The notes below the pieces were generated by a model. The model did not search any database, was not told where the DNA came from, and saw nothing but the letters and a program-made list of their open reading frames with translations. Shown here piece by piece: positions 12,832 to 25,379 of a stretch of DNA of 64,000 nt (its first letter is position 1; every line of letters starts with the position of its first letter). The stretch spans positions 7,192,001 through 7,256,000 of the forward strand of contig JAJNNQ010000006.1 of the NCBI GenBank assembly GCA_027886175.1, written 5' to 3'. The translations under genes and the position numbers were made by a program. The DNA is from Phylloscopus collybita (Eukaryota; Chordata; Aves; Passeriformes; Phylloscopidae).

Positions 12832-13414
12832 AGCAGGTCAAGGGAGGTGATCCTGTTGGTCTACTCAGCTGTGATGAGACTTTACCTGTAGTGCTGTGTT
12901 GAGTCCTAGGCACTTCTCCTAGTACAAAAGAGACATGGAGATCCTGGAGCAAGTCCAGGTTACTGCTACAAAGATGACTAAGGGACAGAAGCATCTGTCT
13001 TACAAGGAAAGGCTGAAGGAGTTGTGCCTGGTTAGCCGCAAAGATAACGAGGTGGAGACCTCATAAATGCATTTAAGTGTCTGGAGGGACAGTGCCAAGA
13101 GGATGGATCCAGACTCTTTGTGGTGGTGATGATCAATAGAATAAGGGGATACAGGAAGAAGCTGAAACACAGGAAGTTACACCTGAACATGAGGAAGAAC
13201 CAGAATTTCTTTCCTCTGAGAGTGACTGAGCACTGGAGCAGGTTACGCAGAGAGATTGTGGAGTCTTCTTTCCTGGAGATACACAAAAGCCATCTGGACA
13301 CAATCCTGAGCAATGTGCTCCAAGGAAACCTGCTTGAGAACAGAGGCTGTACTAGATAGCTTTCAGTGGACCCTTCAAACCTCACCTACTCTGAGGTTCT
13401 GTGATTCTGTGATC
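12832..13414 (+). mobile_element. CR1 LINE 3' fragment with tail
   Basis: CR1 landmarks: 'caagggaggtgatcctgttg', 'gaaaggctgaaggagttgtg', 'ggaagttacacctgaacatg', 'gtgactgagcactggagcag', ending in 'ggttctgtgattctgtgatc'. The final duplicated octamer is the CR1 3' signature. Frames on both strands are remnants. Confidence 0.93.
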
Positions 13415-13794
13415 AAGATGTGAAAATCCTACATGTTTAGATGTTTAGAGGGAAAAGTAATTCTTTTCCTTCACAGAGCACAACAGAGATCATGCCAACC
13501 TTGTCACGTTTTTTATTATCATTATGGAAATATCAAAACACAATGCATATTACAGTTGTAGCAATGATATAACAGCTAAAACTAAGGTTTGAGTTTCAGG
13601 AAGTCTTTATTCTTGTTTATAGATCCACAAATCACTGTTATTGTAACAGTTTCTCTTCAATTTTTGAAAATTCCTCATTTTATGAAAACCTCAAATCTAA
13701 AATTATTATACTTATATCCTACAGGTTCTCAGCAAATTTGTATTTATTTTATCAGGTTACAGGTAGACTGGAAATATTATATTCTAGTGTGATG
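13415..13794. other. AT-rich spacer, no gene seen
   Basis: Lies between a CR1 copy and an LTR fragment. The 67-codon frame at 13589 has no recognisable domain. Confidence 0.5.
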
Positions 13795-14345
13795 AGTTGG
13801 CCCTGTCTGTCTTCCAGCCAGCCACCCAGTTACTCTCTCACTCTTTTACTTCAAAGGGACAGGGGAGGAAGTAAGATGAAAAATTGTTTGTCTTAAGATA
13901 AAGGGAGATCAGTTATCAGTTAGCACCGAGGAAAAAAATAAACTTAACTTGAGAAGGAATAATTTAATTTACTGACAAGTAGGTTTGAAGAATGAAAAAC
14001 AAAGAAAATAATAAGGAGAACATCTCATTCCCTTCTTTCTCCTACCATTCTCTTTTACTCAATATCTCAATATCACTTCTTCATTCAAGAGTCCTCTACC
14101 TCCTTCTTATCTCAAAGTTATGCAGGTAGTGGGGCCAGTGATCAATCCATAAGATTTTGTCTCTGCCACACTTTCCTCTTCACAGTTTTCCTCTCATCAC
14201 TGTGAGTCCTTCCTGAAGGCTACAGTTGTTCAGGAAATGTTCATATATTCTGATGTGGGTGGTTCATGGTCCTCCTCATAGAGGCCACCCATGCAGCATC
14301 CCTCTGCCAACACTTTGTCAGTTTCATCCAATAAACACAACCTGC
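13795..14345 (+). mobile_element. Avian ERVL-type LTR fragment, decayed
   Basis: Starts with 'gatgagttggccctgtctg' and 'cacccagttactctctcact', continues with 'agggacaggggaggaagtaa' and 'ggaataatttaatttactga', and ends with a 'ccatgcagcatccct' block. The order matches the start of a widespread avian ERVL LTR. Heavily mutated; no gag, pol or env frame. Boundaries approximate; orientation assumed from the common annotation of this repeat. Confidence 0.6.
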
Positions 14346-14731
14346 AAATTAATTTTACCTTTACTACATATTACAAAAATTCTTTCTCGTGGGCATTTTC
14401 TTTAAAACTTATTCCACCTACAACTGGAAATATATGAAATACTATAAACCTAGTATTCTGCTACTTACAGCTGAACACTGAGATAAACCCTACTAAGTTA
14501 AAAGTATTTTTGGCTTTCTGTGGAAAGTTGGGGCACTGACTATAATGAAATGGCTAAGGTTAATTGCCAATTACATGGCAATAGCTTAGAGGTTTTTCTG
14601 TTAAAAAAACTGTGTTTTGTTAACCTGAGAAAATGATGTGTTGAAGTTATATTGCTCACAGCATGGATGACAGCTTGTGCCCAGCTTTCTAAGAGTAAGG
14701 AAATTACCACAATTTGCAACACTGAAGATCC

Positions 14732-14734
<3 letters not shown>

Positions 14735-14766
<32 letters not shown>

Positions 14767-14870
14767 CTAGGATAGTTTGCATTTTTGAGGGGTTTATTGG
14801 CGGGGGGGGGGGGAAGGTGTTTTTTGTTTGGGGTTTGTTTGTTTGTTTGTTTTGGGCTGGGTTTTTTTTG
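14735..14870 (+). repeat. T28 run, G12 run and (GTTT)n low-complexity tract
   Basis: T28 at 14735-14762, then a G12 run at 14802-14813, then GTTT units and TTTTGGG blocks to about 14870. Same organisation as 25149-25340. The 94-codon plus frame here is an artefact of the tract. Confidence 0.95.
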
Positions 14871-17800
14871 GGTGATTGGATTGAGTTTGGGATTTCCTCT
14901 TTTTCTCTTTTAGCAAGAGAGGCTTGGGAAATCTGATTGTTATAAAATGGAATCTGAACTTACATGCATTTTCACTTTATTCTAAAATCCCATGAGGTAT
15001 ACTTTTACACTGGTACACTTTTAGCAGAGAGCTTACAAATTAGAACAAATAAGTTAGCAGCGTATATACATGGGGATTATGTCAACCACTGTGGTGGAAG
15101 TCAGCATTAAACAGGTTAGTGGGAGCTGCTAAAAGACTACAACCAGCAAAAATACCTAATGACACCACAACTAATGGGGATTAATGAGACCATAGCTAGT
15201 ATGATCAGCAAGGTGTCCATTAAGCAGGTGTGCAAAAAAAAAAAAATTAAATCATGAACATCAGCTGTAATTCATGTGAAACATCACTGTCCAAATTACC
15301 TTCAACAGAGAGAGGTTGGAGAAACCTGAAAATTCAGCGCTATTTTAAGAAACAAAAACATATTCTCAGGGGAAGAGGCAGAATGAGTTGTTTTATCAGT
15401 CACTTAACTGGAGGTTATGGATGCAGATTTTATCACTGCTGTGAGATGAATGTCTGTTTTGGGATTTTTTTTTTTTTTTAACTATTAATGATACTACTGA
15501 ATGGAGCTCAGATGCAGTCTAACACCAGAATTAAAGGATCTACACTCTATATGTGTAAGCAGAAGATAAGAGCTGCTTAATGCTCTACGATCTTGAAAGA
15601 CATAGGCTTTACTTGAACACGCATCGATTGTATCACTTAAACATCATTTAGTACATTTTGAGATGCCTCCTAACCATCTTGTTGCTACTTGAGTCATGAG
15701 TCTCCTCTATCCTATTTACCTTCTTTGTGAGGCTGTTGCCAGTAGGCCAGAGCATTTCAGGTCGTGTTAGATACCTGTGTTCATCTCCTAGTCAATATAT
15801 TCAATGAAGCCAGGAGGATGAATTTGGCTCCTTCTGAAGCAGATCTTTACTGCCTCAGTCCTGAAATTTCTGAATGGAGCTGACAGCTGTGACACAGAAT
15901 CCACATACTTTCATGTACTTTCATGTACTAGATAGGTAGCTGTACACCAGCTGGGTTATGCTGCGGTGTCTCAAAGGACAGAAAGTGTCTGGTTTAGCCT
16001 AAGACAAAATGTAGTCCCATGTCCATTCTCCACAGTGGGAATTAAGACATTTAGCTGACAGTCAGAACCTTCATATAGGTATCTAGATTTAAATGACATT
16101 ATCAAACACACTCCTGTTTAGTAGGCTAGATCTCTCTGCTTTGCCACAGTTACCTCATACCTTTTCAAACATCAAACATTATATAGCCCAATGACCCACT
16201 CACTCCAGGTAGGGCATGTGTCCCTTGCAAACCTCCTATGCTACAGCAACTTCCCTATAGAGAACTCTTGAATATCTATGAGATGTAAACAGAACTAAGT
16301 CCTTGTGTTCTCAGGTTTAAGTAATTAAATCAAACCTATAATTTTATCCTCCACTGTATTTTCCTCCCTATATTAATTATGTATTCAAATAGCTCAATTT
16401 ACTTAATTTCAGTTTTCTATGGAGAAATGGGGAATAATATTTTGTTGCACCTTTCTACAGTAGAGGTCCTGAATTTTATCCAAGCCCCATTGCTGTTAAA
16501 AACTGCAGCAGTCACAATGGATAATGTAGAGAAAAAAAGCTTCTTATACCTTAAAATTATTAGTGATTATCAATGATACTATCATTATATTAACATTTTT
16601 AGATTAAAAAAAAAAAAAGGAGAAAAAAGTAATGGAGAATTATTCTTCATTTAAATTCCTTCACAGGGAAGTACAAACAAGGAAGATTGAAGAGAATGGA
16701 GTTTGTCAGAAAATTGCAAAGCCAATCCATAAAAGTCCAGAGAAGAGGATAATTTAGATTAGCTTGTTTAAACCAGGAAACATCAACTGTTAAATCTGTA
16801 AAGTTTCAAGTCTTTTTCCACTGATTAATAAAAATGTGGTTTTATATCTTGTACACAGATGCATTGAAGAAAATTCAATTTTCCATCTAGTCAGTGGCAT
16901 TTACTCGGCTACCACATTCTAGCTCCCTCATGTTTTGTAGTCTTGTTACCTATGTGATTCAAAAGGCCTAGACACTGGCTTATTTTCCAAGCTGTCTTCA
17001 ATTAACTTAGAATTTTACTGGCCTGATTTATTACTTCATTATACATGAAACACTTACAGGTGAAAGACGTGTGCTACTTTTCTCCACAATCATCACTGCA
17101 TTGTTTTTAGAGTTGTGGATTTTGGTTTGTTGGTTGGTTGGTTTGATTTGTTTGGGGTTGGGGAAGAGTCATTTTTTTTTTTGGTTGGTTTTTTGACTGG
17201 TTCATTTTAGTCTATAGTTTTATTTATGTGTTTCCTTATGTTACTCGGTCAAAAAAATCAGGATCAGTTTTATAGAATGATGTACAGGGCCAGCCTCAAT
17301 GTAATATTTTTTGGTATTATGAACATTACCTAACCAATTTGGATTTACTTGTCTTTTTAAGGGCCAATCACAATTTGTCAGATTGATTCATTGCCCTCAT
17401 CCTTCACTGACTCTCCATAATGGCATCCACATCATCCAATATATTTTTCTGATTGCTTAAGTTCCCATCACTTTAAACAGCCAACACTTCATTTTTTTTT
17501 CTTTTTCCCCTGTTGGAATGCATGTGAAGCCACTGGAGACAACACATTTCTTAAAGTACTGCAAGAAATAAAATTGCATCAAAGTTGTTTGCTTCAATTA
17601 AACAGTTGACAAGAGTTTAAAATAAAATCAATTGGGCAAATCAGAAAGTGCTAGTAACCACACCAAGTCCAACTCTGAGTAACACCCTCTCTTTTCAAAA
17701 AGCTAAGGTAAATTAAAAAGATGAAAGGTTCAATTCTTTTTCTAATTAATTCACAGCTTTGGAAATAATCTCACCTTTTTGAGATATATGTAAGTAAGTC

Positions 17801-20299
17801 TATCACAAGTTGTTGCATAATATTAAAAACAGCAGACACGTATTCAGTATATACAAAATACAAACATTTAATTGGCAAACTAAAGGTTTAATAAAGTACA
17901 TAAGTATATTACAGAACAGAGCATTTAAATTTTAAACTACAGTAGATGGGGAAGAGTGCTTTATTGAAGCAGATGCCAGACTGTTAAAGTTAGAGAACTT
18001 TTATGCAAATAATTGGCTGTAAAATTATGAAATTTTTTTTTAGATTTTCATGTGGGCATAACAGTTAGGCCAGGTCATTACAATGTCACCTACAATAAGA
18101 CTCCCCAGTGAAAACAGTGGACATTCTCAGGAGGCTATTTCCATTACTGCTGCTTCCATAAGGCTTCACTGAGACCAACAAAAACATGGATAATAATTGG
18201 CTAGTACATCTCTGAATTATATCTTATTAGTATTTATGTCACTCATTTTAAGACACAAATGGATCAGTCACCACCTCTTGCTTTTTCCTCCATTGTTTAT
18301 CACCATATGACATCAAAGTGTAATATTTTTATAGATAGTAGAAAATGGTATGCATGTTACAAAAACAGCTCCAGCTCAATTTCCTGCTTTTTGCTTTGTT
18401 ATGTGTTTGTTATGAGTGTTTCAGGTGGAGTCTATTTAATTAATTTTTCTGTAAGTTAGTCTTTGAACATGGAAAGATATAGCTATATCTCAAGTGATAT
18501 TTATCCCATCTTGAAAAGAAACCTTAGAAAGTTTTGAAAAAAGATCAGTCCTTTGGTAGAAATTCTTAACTTAGATGAAGTTAAGAAAAGTAGCTTATTT
18601 TCAGGTAGCTAAAATCTTAGTTGTCATTCTTTAATTCTAAATCTTTGGAAATCAAGGGAAAATGTCTCCACCTTAACAGGAAAACTAGCTAGCACATAGA
18701 GCCCACTCTTCAGTCTCTAACAATTTAAGGAAATGTATCAAGTAGAAATTGTCTGTCTCTTTTAATTTACTATTTTCATTTTTTGTATTCCTTAATTTTT
18801 CTGAAGCACATATATGACTTGTTTCTTTACTGTTCCTCTGCTATAACCCACCTTAATTAGAAAGCCATTTTGTATAATTTGTGGTATTGAAGCATTATTG
18901 TTCACATTTTTTTAATGTTGAAAGCCATTTTGAGTTATTTCAGCCATACTTCTATCATGTATTTTATCTACCAGCTATATACTAGAGATTTTAATGACTG
19001 TTCATGATTAAGAACCATCAGTAGTGGATGGAGTGATTACTCTACTTTTTTCCCTGCACAATATTACTGCTGAGAGCTGTCTGTTTGTTCTGTGGTTCAC
19101 TGGCAGCTGCTAAAGTTTGTGATGCAAAATAAATTGTGCCCTCTAGAAAACTCCAGTGGTGGTGTTTTAGTTTGTTTGGGGTTTTTTTCTGGTTTTGTTG
19201 TTGTTGTTATTGTTACTGCTCTTGTTCAGTTGCTCTTATTAGTTAAATAATTTTAAAAGAAGTTTTTGCAAATTTAAAAAAATAATAGTTTTCCTTTACA
19301 GAAGTTTCAAAACACCTCAATGTTTGTAATAGGCAGGTCAATCAAAGTATGCTTAAACTACAAATGGCATACTGAAGAAAAGAAAGGCTGAATGAGTAGG
19401 TGCAAGATGTGTGGTGATTTGTCTTGCCTGTATTCCAGTATCTACAAACAAGATCTTCAATGCACATAGTCTACTAGGTTTGTTTTACCATTCATGGACA
19501 GAAATATTCTCATCCATAGGGCAACTGTCTTATGTGTATGATATAAATATTAAAAGGAGATGAATTGCCTCTGGAAATTGATATTTCCTTTCATGGATCA
19601 TGAAGAGAGCTTAGATGACTAGTTTATCCAGAACACTTAAGTTTTAGCAAGAAGAAATTAGACTAAATTAATCCAGGACATAACATTTAACTGAAATACA
19701 AAACCATAACTGACAATATTTTATTACTAGTTTCATGAGAAAGATTATAAACTTGACAATTTTAATAAAATGTATAATAAATACAAATTATATTCAGGCT
19801 TTATGCTTTCATCTGTCCATGTGAAGCTGTTTTATGTTGAGATGAGATATGATAGAAGAGACATTTTTTGAGTCTGACAAATTAGACCTTGGATTTAGAG
19901 GTAACCTATACATGTCTGAATTGACAGATACCAGCTAAAATATAATAAAACATTTCCAACAGAAGTAGTGTTATTGCTGTTTGTACAGTTCAAAGCAGAC
20001 ACTAAAAAGCTCCAATACACAGGAAAACAAGCAAGCACTGTGACTAATCAAATGACCCTAGCAATAAAAATCTGGAGAACTGTAATTATAAATGTAATCT
20101 ACCACACTCCGGTCATGGCTATCATTACCTGGAGTCCCTCAACACCTCCACTAGGTGCCAAGAAGTGGGCTTTGGGTGGACCCTGTGAACACACACAGCT
20201 GCTCACCCATAGGTCAGGGAGAAAACTAAAAGGACATGAAAAGACTTAGAGATTGTGTTAACAGTAGTTTCACAGGAGAAGCAAGAGGTGCACTCACAA
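14870..20299. other. AT-rich sequence, no gene seen
   Basis: About 5.4 kb without recognised CR1 or LTR copies. It holds GGTT/TTTG low-complexity at 17125-17200 and 19165-19215, and T- or A-runs at 15464-15479 and 16606-16618. The block at 20110-20270 is GC-richer and may be the outer part of the ERVL-type repeat at 20300. Confidence 0.5.
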
Positions 20300-20640
20300 A
20301 TAAACAACAGATAAAAAAAAAAAGAAAATAATTTATTCAGTCTATCCCATTGACAGATAGATGTTTACTACTGACTCCTTAGAAAGAGTGGTATAAGCAT
20401 GTGTAGTCGCTTCTTAGACAGACAAGTGCCATACCCACTAATGTATCTCTCTCCTTCTCCTTTCCTTGAACTTTTATTGCCAAGCACAACATCATATGAT
20501 ATGGAATATTTCTTCAATGAACTTAGGTCACATGACCCAGAAGTGTCCCTCCCACCTTCTTACCCATCCTCAGACTACTCATTGTGTGAGGAAAAAAAAC
20601 CAGCTTAACACTGTGCAAGCATTTTTCGGCAACAGGAAGC
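20300..20640. mobile_element. ERVL-type LTR fragment
   Basis: Same family as the copy at 42293. Shared words in order include 'acatcatatgatatggaata', 'tcacatgacccagaagtgtc', 'tcccaccttcttaccc' and 'attgtgtgagg'. Upstream, 'aataatttattcagtctatc' and 'gtagtcgcttcttagacaga' fit the region left of this block in the family. It is more decayed than the 42.3 kb copy. Short open frames (69 and 144 codons) are not viral proteins. Confidence 0.62.
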
Positions 20641-20907
20641 ATTGGCAAGATCTTCCAGTCACTCCTAAGGCACAGTCAGCTGAAGCATGCTGGCCAGGAC
20701 TGAGCCCTCTTGTGCACAGAGATTCTACAGCCTATTTGCACAACCTATACAGTCTGACTACTTTCACAACAAAAAAAAAAATATTTTCTCATGTTCAGAT
20801 GGAATTATTTCTTCTGTTCTCTATCAGCTCTTGCCCTAGGAGTGAACACTACTTAGAAGAGCCTGTCTCTTTTTTTATTCTCTCTCTTCCTGCTTTTTAA
20901 CACACTG
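20641..20907. other. Possible continuation of the ERVL-type repeat
   Basis: Mixed composition continues to about 20760 with 'ggccaggactgagccctctt'. A 144-codon plus frame (20466-20900) spans it but has no domain and starts inside the LTR fragment. Family not confirmed. Confidence 0.3.
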
Positions 20908-20985
20908 ATAAAGCCTCTGCTGAGCCTTCTCTTTTCTGGAGCAGACTTGAAGTTCTCTCAGCCTCTGTCCTAACTCACCATCAAG
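20908..20985 (-). mobile_element. CR1 LINE internal scrap
   Basis: The plus strand reads 'gccttctcttttctggagca' and 'cttgaagttctctcagcctc', the reverse complement of the CR1 block around 'ggttgttcagcctggagaag'. Short and diverged. Confidence 0.55.
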
Positions 20986-21261
20986 GTGGTGATGTCAATG
21001 AAGATGTAAAATAATATCTAGTAATGATCCTTTATAATCAGCTGTCAAAAAAACTTGTAACAAGTAAAGCCTTTTTAGGTCAAAAGGTCCACGCTCCAAT
21101 TTTCATCTTTCACGTCTGTACTCTACCCCTTGGCTATATATTTTCAATTTTTGTCTTGCCAGTGTGTCTAGGAGGAATGAAGCTGAGGAAAATGATGTGG
21201 AATAATCTGCTGAAAGTCTAGTTAAACAAAATCTACCATACTTCTGATGTGGACAGGAAAA

Positions 21262-21399
21262 TGTTACTTCATTGTAGAAGGTGATCAGGTTGATCAGGCA
21301 GGATTTGGCTGTGATAAATCTGTGCTGGCTTTTCCCAAACACTTCCTTCATTTGGCTTGTAATAGTCTATAAGAGGACTTATTATATTACTTTGCCAGG
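21262..21399 (-). mobile_element. Probable CR1-type internal fragment
   Basis: The plus strand has 'aggttgatcaggcaggattt' and 'tgataaatctgtgctggct'. This resembles, in reverse complement, a segment of avian CR1 elements that codes for part of ORF2. Strongly diverged. Confidence 0.45.
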
Positions 21400-23174
21400 G
21401 ACAGAAGTAAGAACAAAAAACCAGATCAAAACCCCCAATTACTTCAAAACCACAGACATAAATTGAATGGGATAAGAATATGATTAAATTAAAGTCATTT
21501 TAGCTTAATAAATTTCATAACAATAATTCTCATTATTTTTCATATATTTTATTGTATTTTTTCATCACACAATCCATTTACATGAATATGTGATTATTAA
21601 CTTCAAAATCACCCAGTGAGTCATGTAGACTGACCTTTTAATTGCTACCATTCATCTCAAAATAGGTTTTATTAAGACCAAAGGGTTAGTTTATAATCCA
21701 CCGAAGTGGAGTACTAAAGAATTCACACTGGCCCAATTTTGGCAATGAAATGGATTTTATTTTATTGTGTGAATCTTAAAATATAATCTATATGATTGAT
21801 TTTCTTTTTCTACAAATCTAAATCATTCAATTGGCTCCTGTATAATTGCTGTGCCCAAGGAATCTCAGGAAAAAAATAATTCTTTAGAGAATCAATTTCT
21901 GAAAAGAAAGAAGACTGATTCAGGATTGCTTTACTGTCCTGAAAGTAAAAGTGTTCATCTAAATAGAGGCAGCATTCAAAATCTTACTTCTCCCTTAGAA
22001 TACTAAGGTTATTAATTTCTGAATACTGCAAACCATGTAATCAATGAAAGATAAAATATTTCAGCCTAGTCATAGCAAGAACACAATGCATGATCACAGA
22101 AGTTGCACTTGGAGGAAATGAAAAAATATATACATCTCATATATATTTTTTACCCATAAGCTGTGAAAATGTGATATTCTAAGTTTCTCAGTTGTCCATA
22201 ATTTTGCAAAGAATATGAATTGGAAAATAATTTTTATTTTATTTTTAGTATGAATTTCTGGAGTGTGTTTTACATGTAACAGTATACTTTCAGGATGTTA
22301 ATTTGCTGTCATAGCAAATTCTTTAATATGTCAAAATTTAGAAATTTTACTGTAATATGTTATTAACATTTATCTGATGAGGACTAGAGAGTGACTCATG
22401 AGAAATAATTTGGTAAAATTTTAGACACTTAGTCCTTATCTTCTTGCTAAACTCTTGCTCTGTTTTCCCAAATCAGAAAGTATTCTCCCTGTACACAGTT
22501 TGGGCAAAGATGAATATTTAAAAAAAAAATATTATAGAACACTTCTCTTAAAAAAGTTAACATAACCTCCTGCAAGGTCTGTATTTATCCATCAGGGAAC
22601 ACTGAGGGCAGAGATGTGTTCTAAGTCCTACACCTCTATGGCCCTCAGTCCTCAGTGTTACAACTAGAGGCAAATGCTGTCTAAGAGCTCAGTATCAGAA
22701 ACAGAAAATCTTCTTGGTATCTATCTGCTCTTGTTTCTCTAACAAACAAAAATAAGATTTATGATTCCTTATTATTTTATTTCTTATAAGATTTATTGGA
22801 TGAACAATAAATGTGGAAATTACTAACAAGTTTCTGTGTATTATGACATTTAAAGTGATCTTGGTGAGCCTAGGGAGAAGCAAAGCCAAGACCCTGAATT
22901 TTCTAAGAATGAACTTTCATCTCTTTAAGAGCCAGTGAATGAGAACCCCTGGGTAACTGTCTTTAGAGACAGAGGGGCTGGCCAAAGCTGGCAACACCTT
23001 AAGGCCACTTTTCTTAGAGTTTAACAGGTCTCTATCCTGGTGTGTAGGAAATAAAGTAAGGCAGACTGGAGACTGGCATGACTAAGCAAGAATCTCCTCT
23101 TCAACTGAGAAGTAAGAAAGAAATGCATAGCCAGGTGAGGCAGGGGTAGGTGATCTGAGAACATCAGCAGCAGG
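21400..23174. other. AT-rich sequence, no gene seen
   Basis: A small GC-richer patch at 22560-22690 contains an imperfect inverted repeat around CTGAGGGC / GGCCCTCAG. The part from 22910 may be an older repeat. No coding region supported. Confidence 0.45.
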
Positions 23175-23278
23175 TGTGCAGATGGCAGGAAGCTGAGAAG
23201 TGCAGTTGACATGGACAAGCTTGAGAATTGAGCCCATGAGAACCTCATGAGGTTCAGCAAGTCCCAGAGCAAGATGGT
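23175..23278 (+). mobile_element. CR1 LINE internal fragment
   Basis: Matches a CR1 ORF2 block: 'ggcaggaagctgagaagtgc', 'agttgacatggacaagcttg' and 'cccatgagaacctcatgagg'. It lies next to the ERVL-type segment, so the two are probably nested or juxtaposed insertions. Confidence 0.7.
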
Positions 23279-23329
23279 TTTCTTCTTTGTCCACCTACTA
23301 CTCAGAGTGGAGCAGAAATCTCTGTTGCA

Positions 23330-23564
23330 GTCCATGGGGAACTCCATGCTGGACTAGGTAGGCACGCCCTGAAGGAAGCTGCTGCCTGAGAAAAGGAGTC
23401 CATGCAGGAGCTGGCTTACTAGCAGGATCTGTGGCCCAAGGGGGACTCACACCAGAAAATCTGTTCCCAAGGGTTTATATCCTGTTGAAAGGACCATGCT
23501 GAAGCAGTTCATGAAGGGCTGCAACCTTTGGGGTGGACCCAAACTGCAGAAGTCCGGGAAATAC
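23330..23564 (-). mobile_element. ERVL-type LTR fragment, reverse orientation
   Basis: Contains repeated motifs like 'gagtccatgcaggagctggc', 'ggactcacaccagaaaatct', 'gaccatgctgaagcagttca' and 'tgaagggctgcaaccttt'. These are the reverse complement of the 'ctccagcgtgggtccc'-type repeats in a widespread avian ERVL LTR. It belongs to the same broad family as the segment at 13795, in the other orientation. Diverged, no viral frame. Confidence 0.55.
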
Positions 23565-25148
23565 TTATTGCAAAGACTTCACTTCTCTCTGTTGAATAAT
23601 TTAATCATTTCAGATAAACATATTCTCCCACTCTCCCAAAACCAGCTTGAATCTTCTCAGAAACAATACATTTAATTTTTTTGTCCCACATCCTCTTTGA
23701 ATATTTGTACCAGTGTGCTATTGAAAAAGAAGGATAAAATACATATATTCACATTCGCTGTTCTTCAAAGGAGACAGGAGCATTTGTGAAGAAATGTGAA
23801 GTAGAATGATGAACCTATGTAACTTCTTTCCTTTTTTCATTTATTGGGAAGTGAAATGAAAGCATATTTCTCACTGGAATTGTGTCGAAGGGATACAATT
23901 CTTCTTGCATGTATATAGATAGAATACACAATTAAATGCAAATTCAATGTCCAAACCCAATACAAACAACAAAATAAACCTGTACAGATCCATCCTTGTG
24001 AATACAGAAAGCAATACTTCTAAGAAAAAAAAAAATTAAAAAATTTCTGATGAAAATTCTTCAGCCATTTCCAGATTTTTAGATTCTTAGATCTAGTATT
24101 GCAGAAATGGAAATTTTAAAATAATATCTAATAAAGCAAGTCTAAGTTATAAAATTATAATACAGAGAGAAAATTTATTTGAAAAAATTACAGGAGTAAA
24201 TACAGTATTCTGCCTAATAATATCCAATACACTGAATAATACTATCACACAGAAATGTATGCACCATGATTATTTTTCTCTATGGATAATGGTCTTCATT
24301 CCAAGAAAGAAACTTGTTTATAGATTTTTGACCTTTGAAATATATCTCTTTTTGCCATTTCTTCTTATTATTATAAATGGATTGCATCATAAAGCTATGT
24401 AAAGGATACTTGTTTTCTTTCTTTACAAAGTATACTTAAATGACACTTAGACTAGATTCTAAATACCATAAATTCCTGGATCTCAGTGTAGTCTTTGAGC
24501 TCTCTATTCTATGTACCATCCATTCAAATCTAGTAATGTTTTATTAAAAATAATTTTTTAAGGATTCAGGAAGGATTAATTACAGGAGTACTCAGTACTA
24601 AAATCATGACAAAGTTATCAAATTAACTGAGTTATTTGCACTGCTGTCTGATTATTAATGTCTTCTGTTCAGTTGTTCCACTTAATCTTAACTAAGACAC
24701 CTTGCAAAGACATCTAGCAAGAACATGCCTAAATTTAATTTTTATTTAATAATACATGTGTACTCTTTGCAACCTTTAAATTCTTATTTGTTGACCATAG
24801 TAAGAAAACAGACAATCCAAGCAGATGTCATTAAACATGGGGAATCAGTAAATGCTCTGCAAACAGTGCTTGCAGAAATAGCCACATTTATCACTTCGAT
24901 CTCTGATGCTTTAGTGGACTCAGAATTTGTGTTTCAGTGGTTTCTATCCAGTTAGTGAGATTTATTTATCTCTTCTATCTCTTCTTGGGATACTTGCTGT
25001 TTATTTGGAGGATAAGAACAGACATGCATTTTGGACTTCAAAGCTATAGCTTTTATAACAAAAAAGTAAAATTCTTGGTTAAAAATTATCTGCTTGCTCA
25101 GACCCAGGTTTTGAGCGTCTTGGTTTACTGCTTTGAGTTTTTTCTGCC
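23565..25148. other. AT-rich sequence, no gene seen
   Basis: No mobile element or coding frame recognised. The frame at 24725-24955 (76 codons) has no domain. Confidence 0.5.
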
Positions 25149-25340
25149 TTTTTTTTTTTTTTTTTTGGGGGGGGGGGGGAGGTTTGTTGTTTTTGTTGTT
25201 GTTGTTGTTTGTTTGTTTGTTTGTGTTTTTTATTTGGTTTTTGTTTTTGTTTTTTGCTTTTTGTTTGCTTGCTTTTTGCTGCAAAACAACAACAGTTGTT
25301 GTTTTGTTGTTTTTTGGTTGGTTGGTTGTTTTTTTTTTAT
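25149..25340 (+). repeat. T18-G13 junction followed by (GTT)n/(GTTT)n tract
   Basis: A run of 18 T (25149-25166) passes straight into 13 G (25167-25179), then GTT, GTTT and TTTTTG units, and a palindromic 'aacaacaacagttgttgtt' near 25285-25303. The 154-codon minus frame and 148-codon plus frame over this tract are compositional artefacts. Confidence 0.95.
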
Positions 25341-25379
25341 GTGGGATAAGGGGGGAAATCTTTCTGTAGTTGTTTGGGC

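Noticed and set aside
20466..20900. 144-codon plus frame as a gene
   Set aside because: Starts within an ERVL-type LTR fragment and has no domain or retroviral motif.
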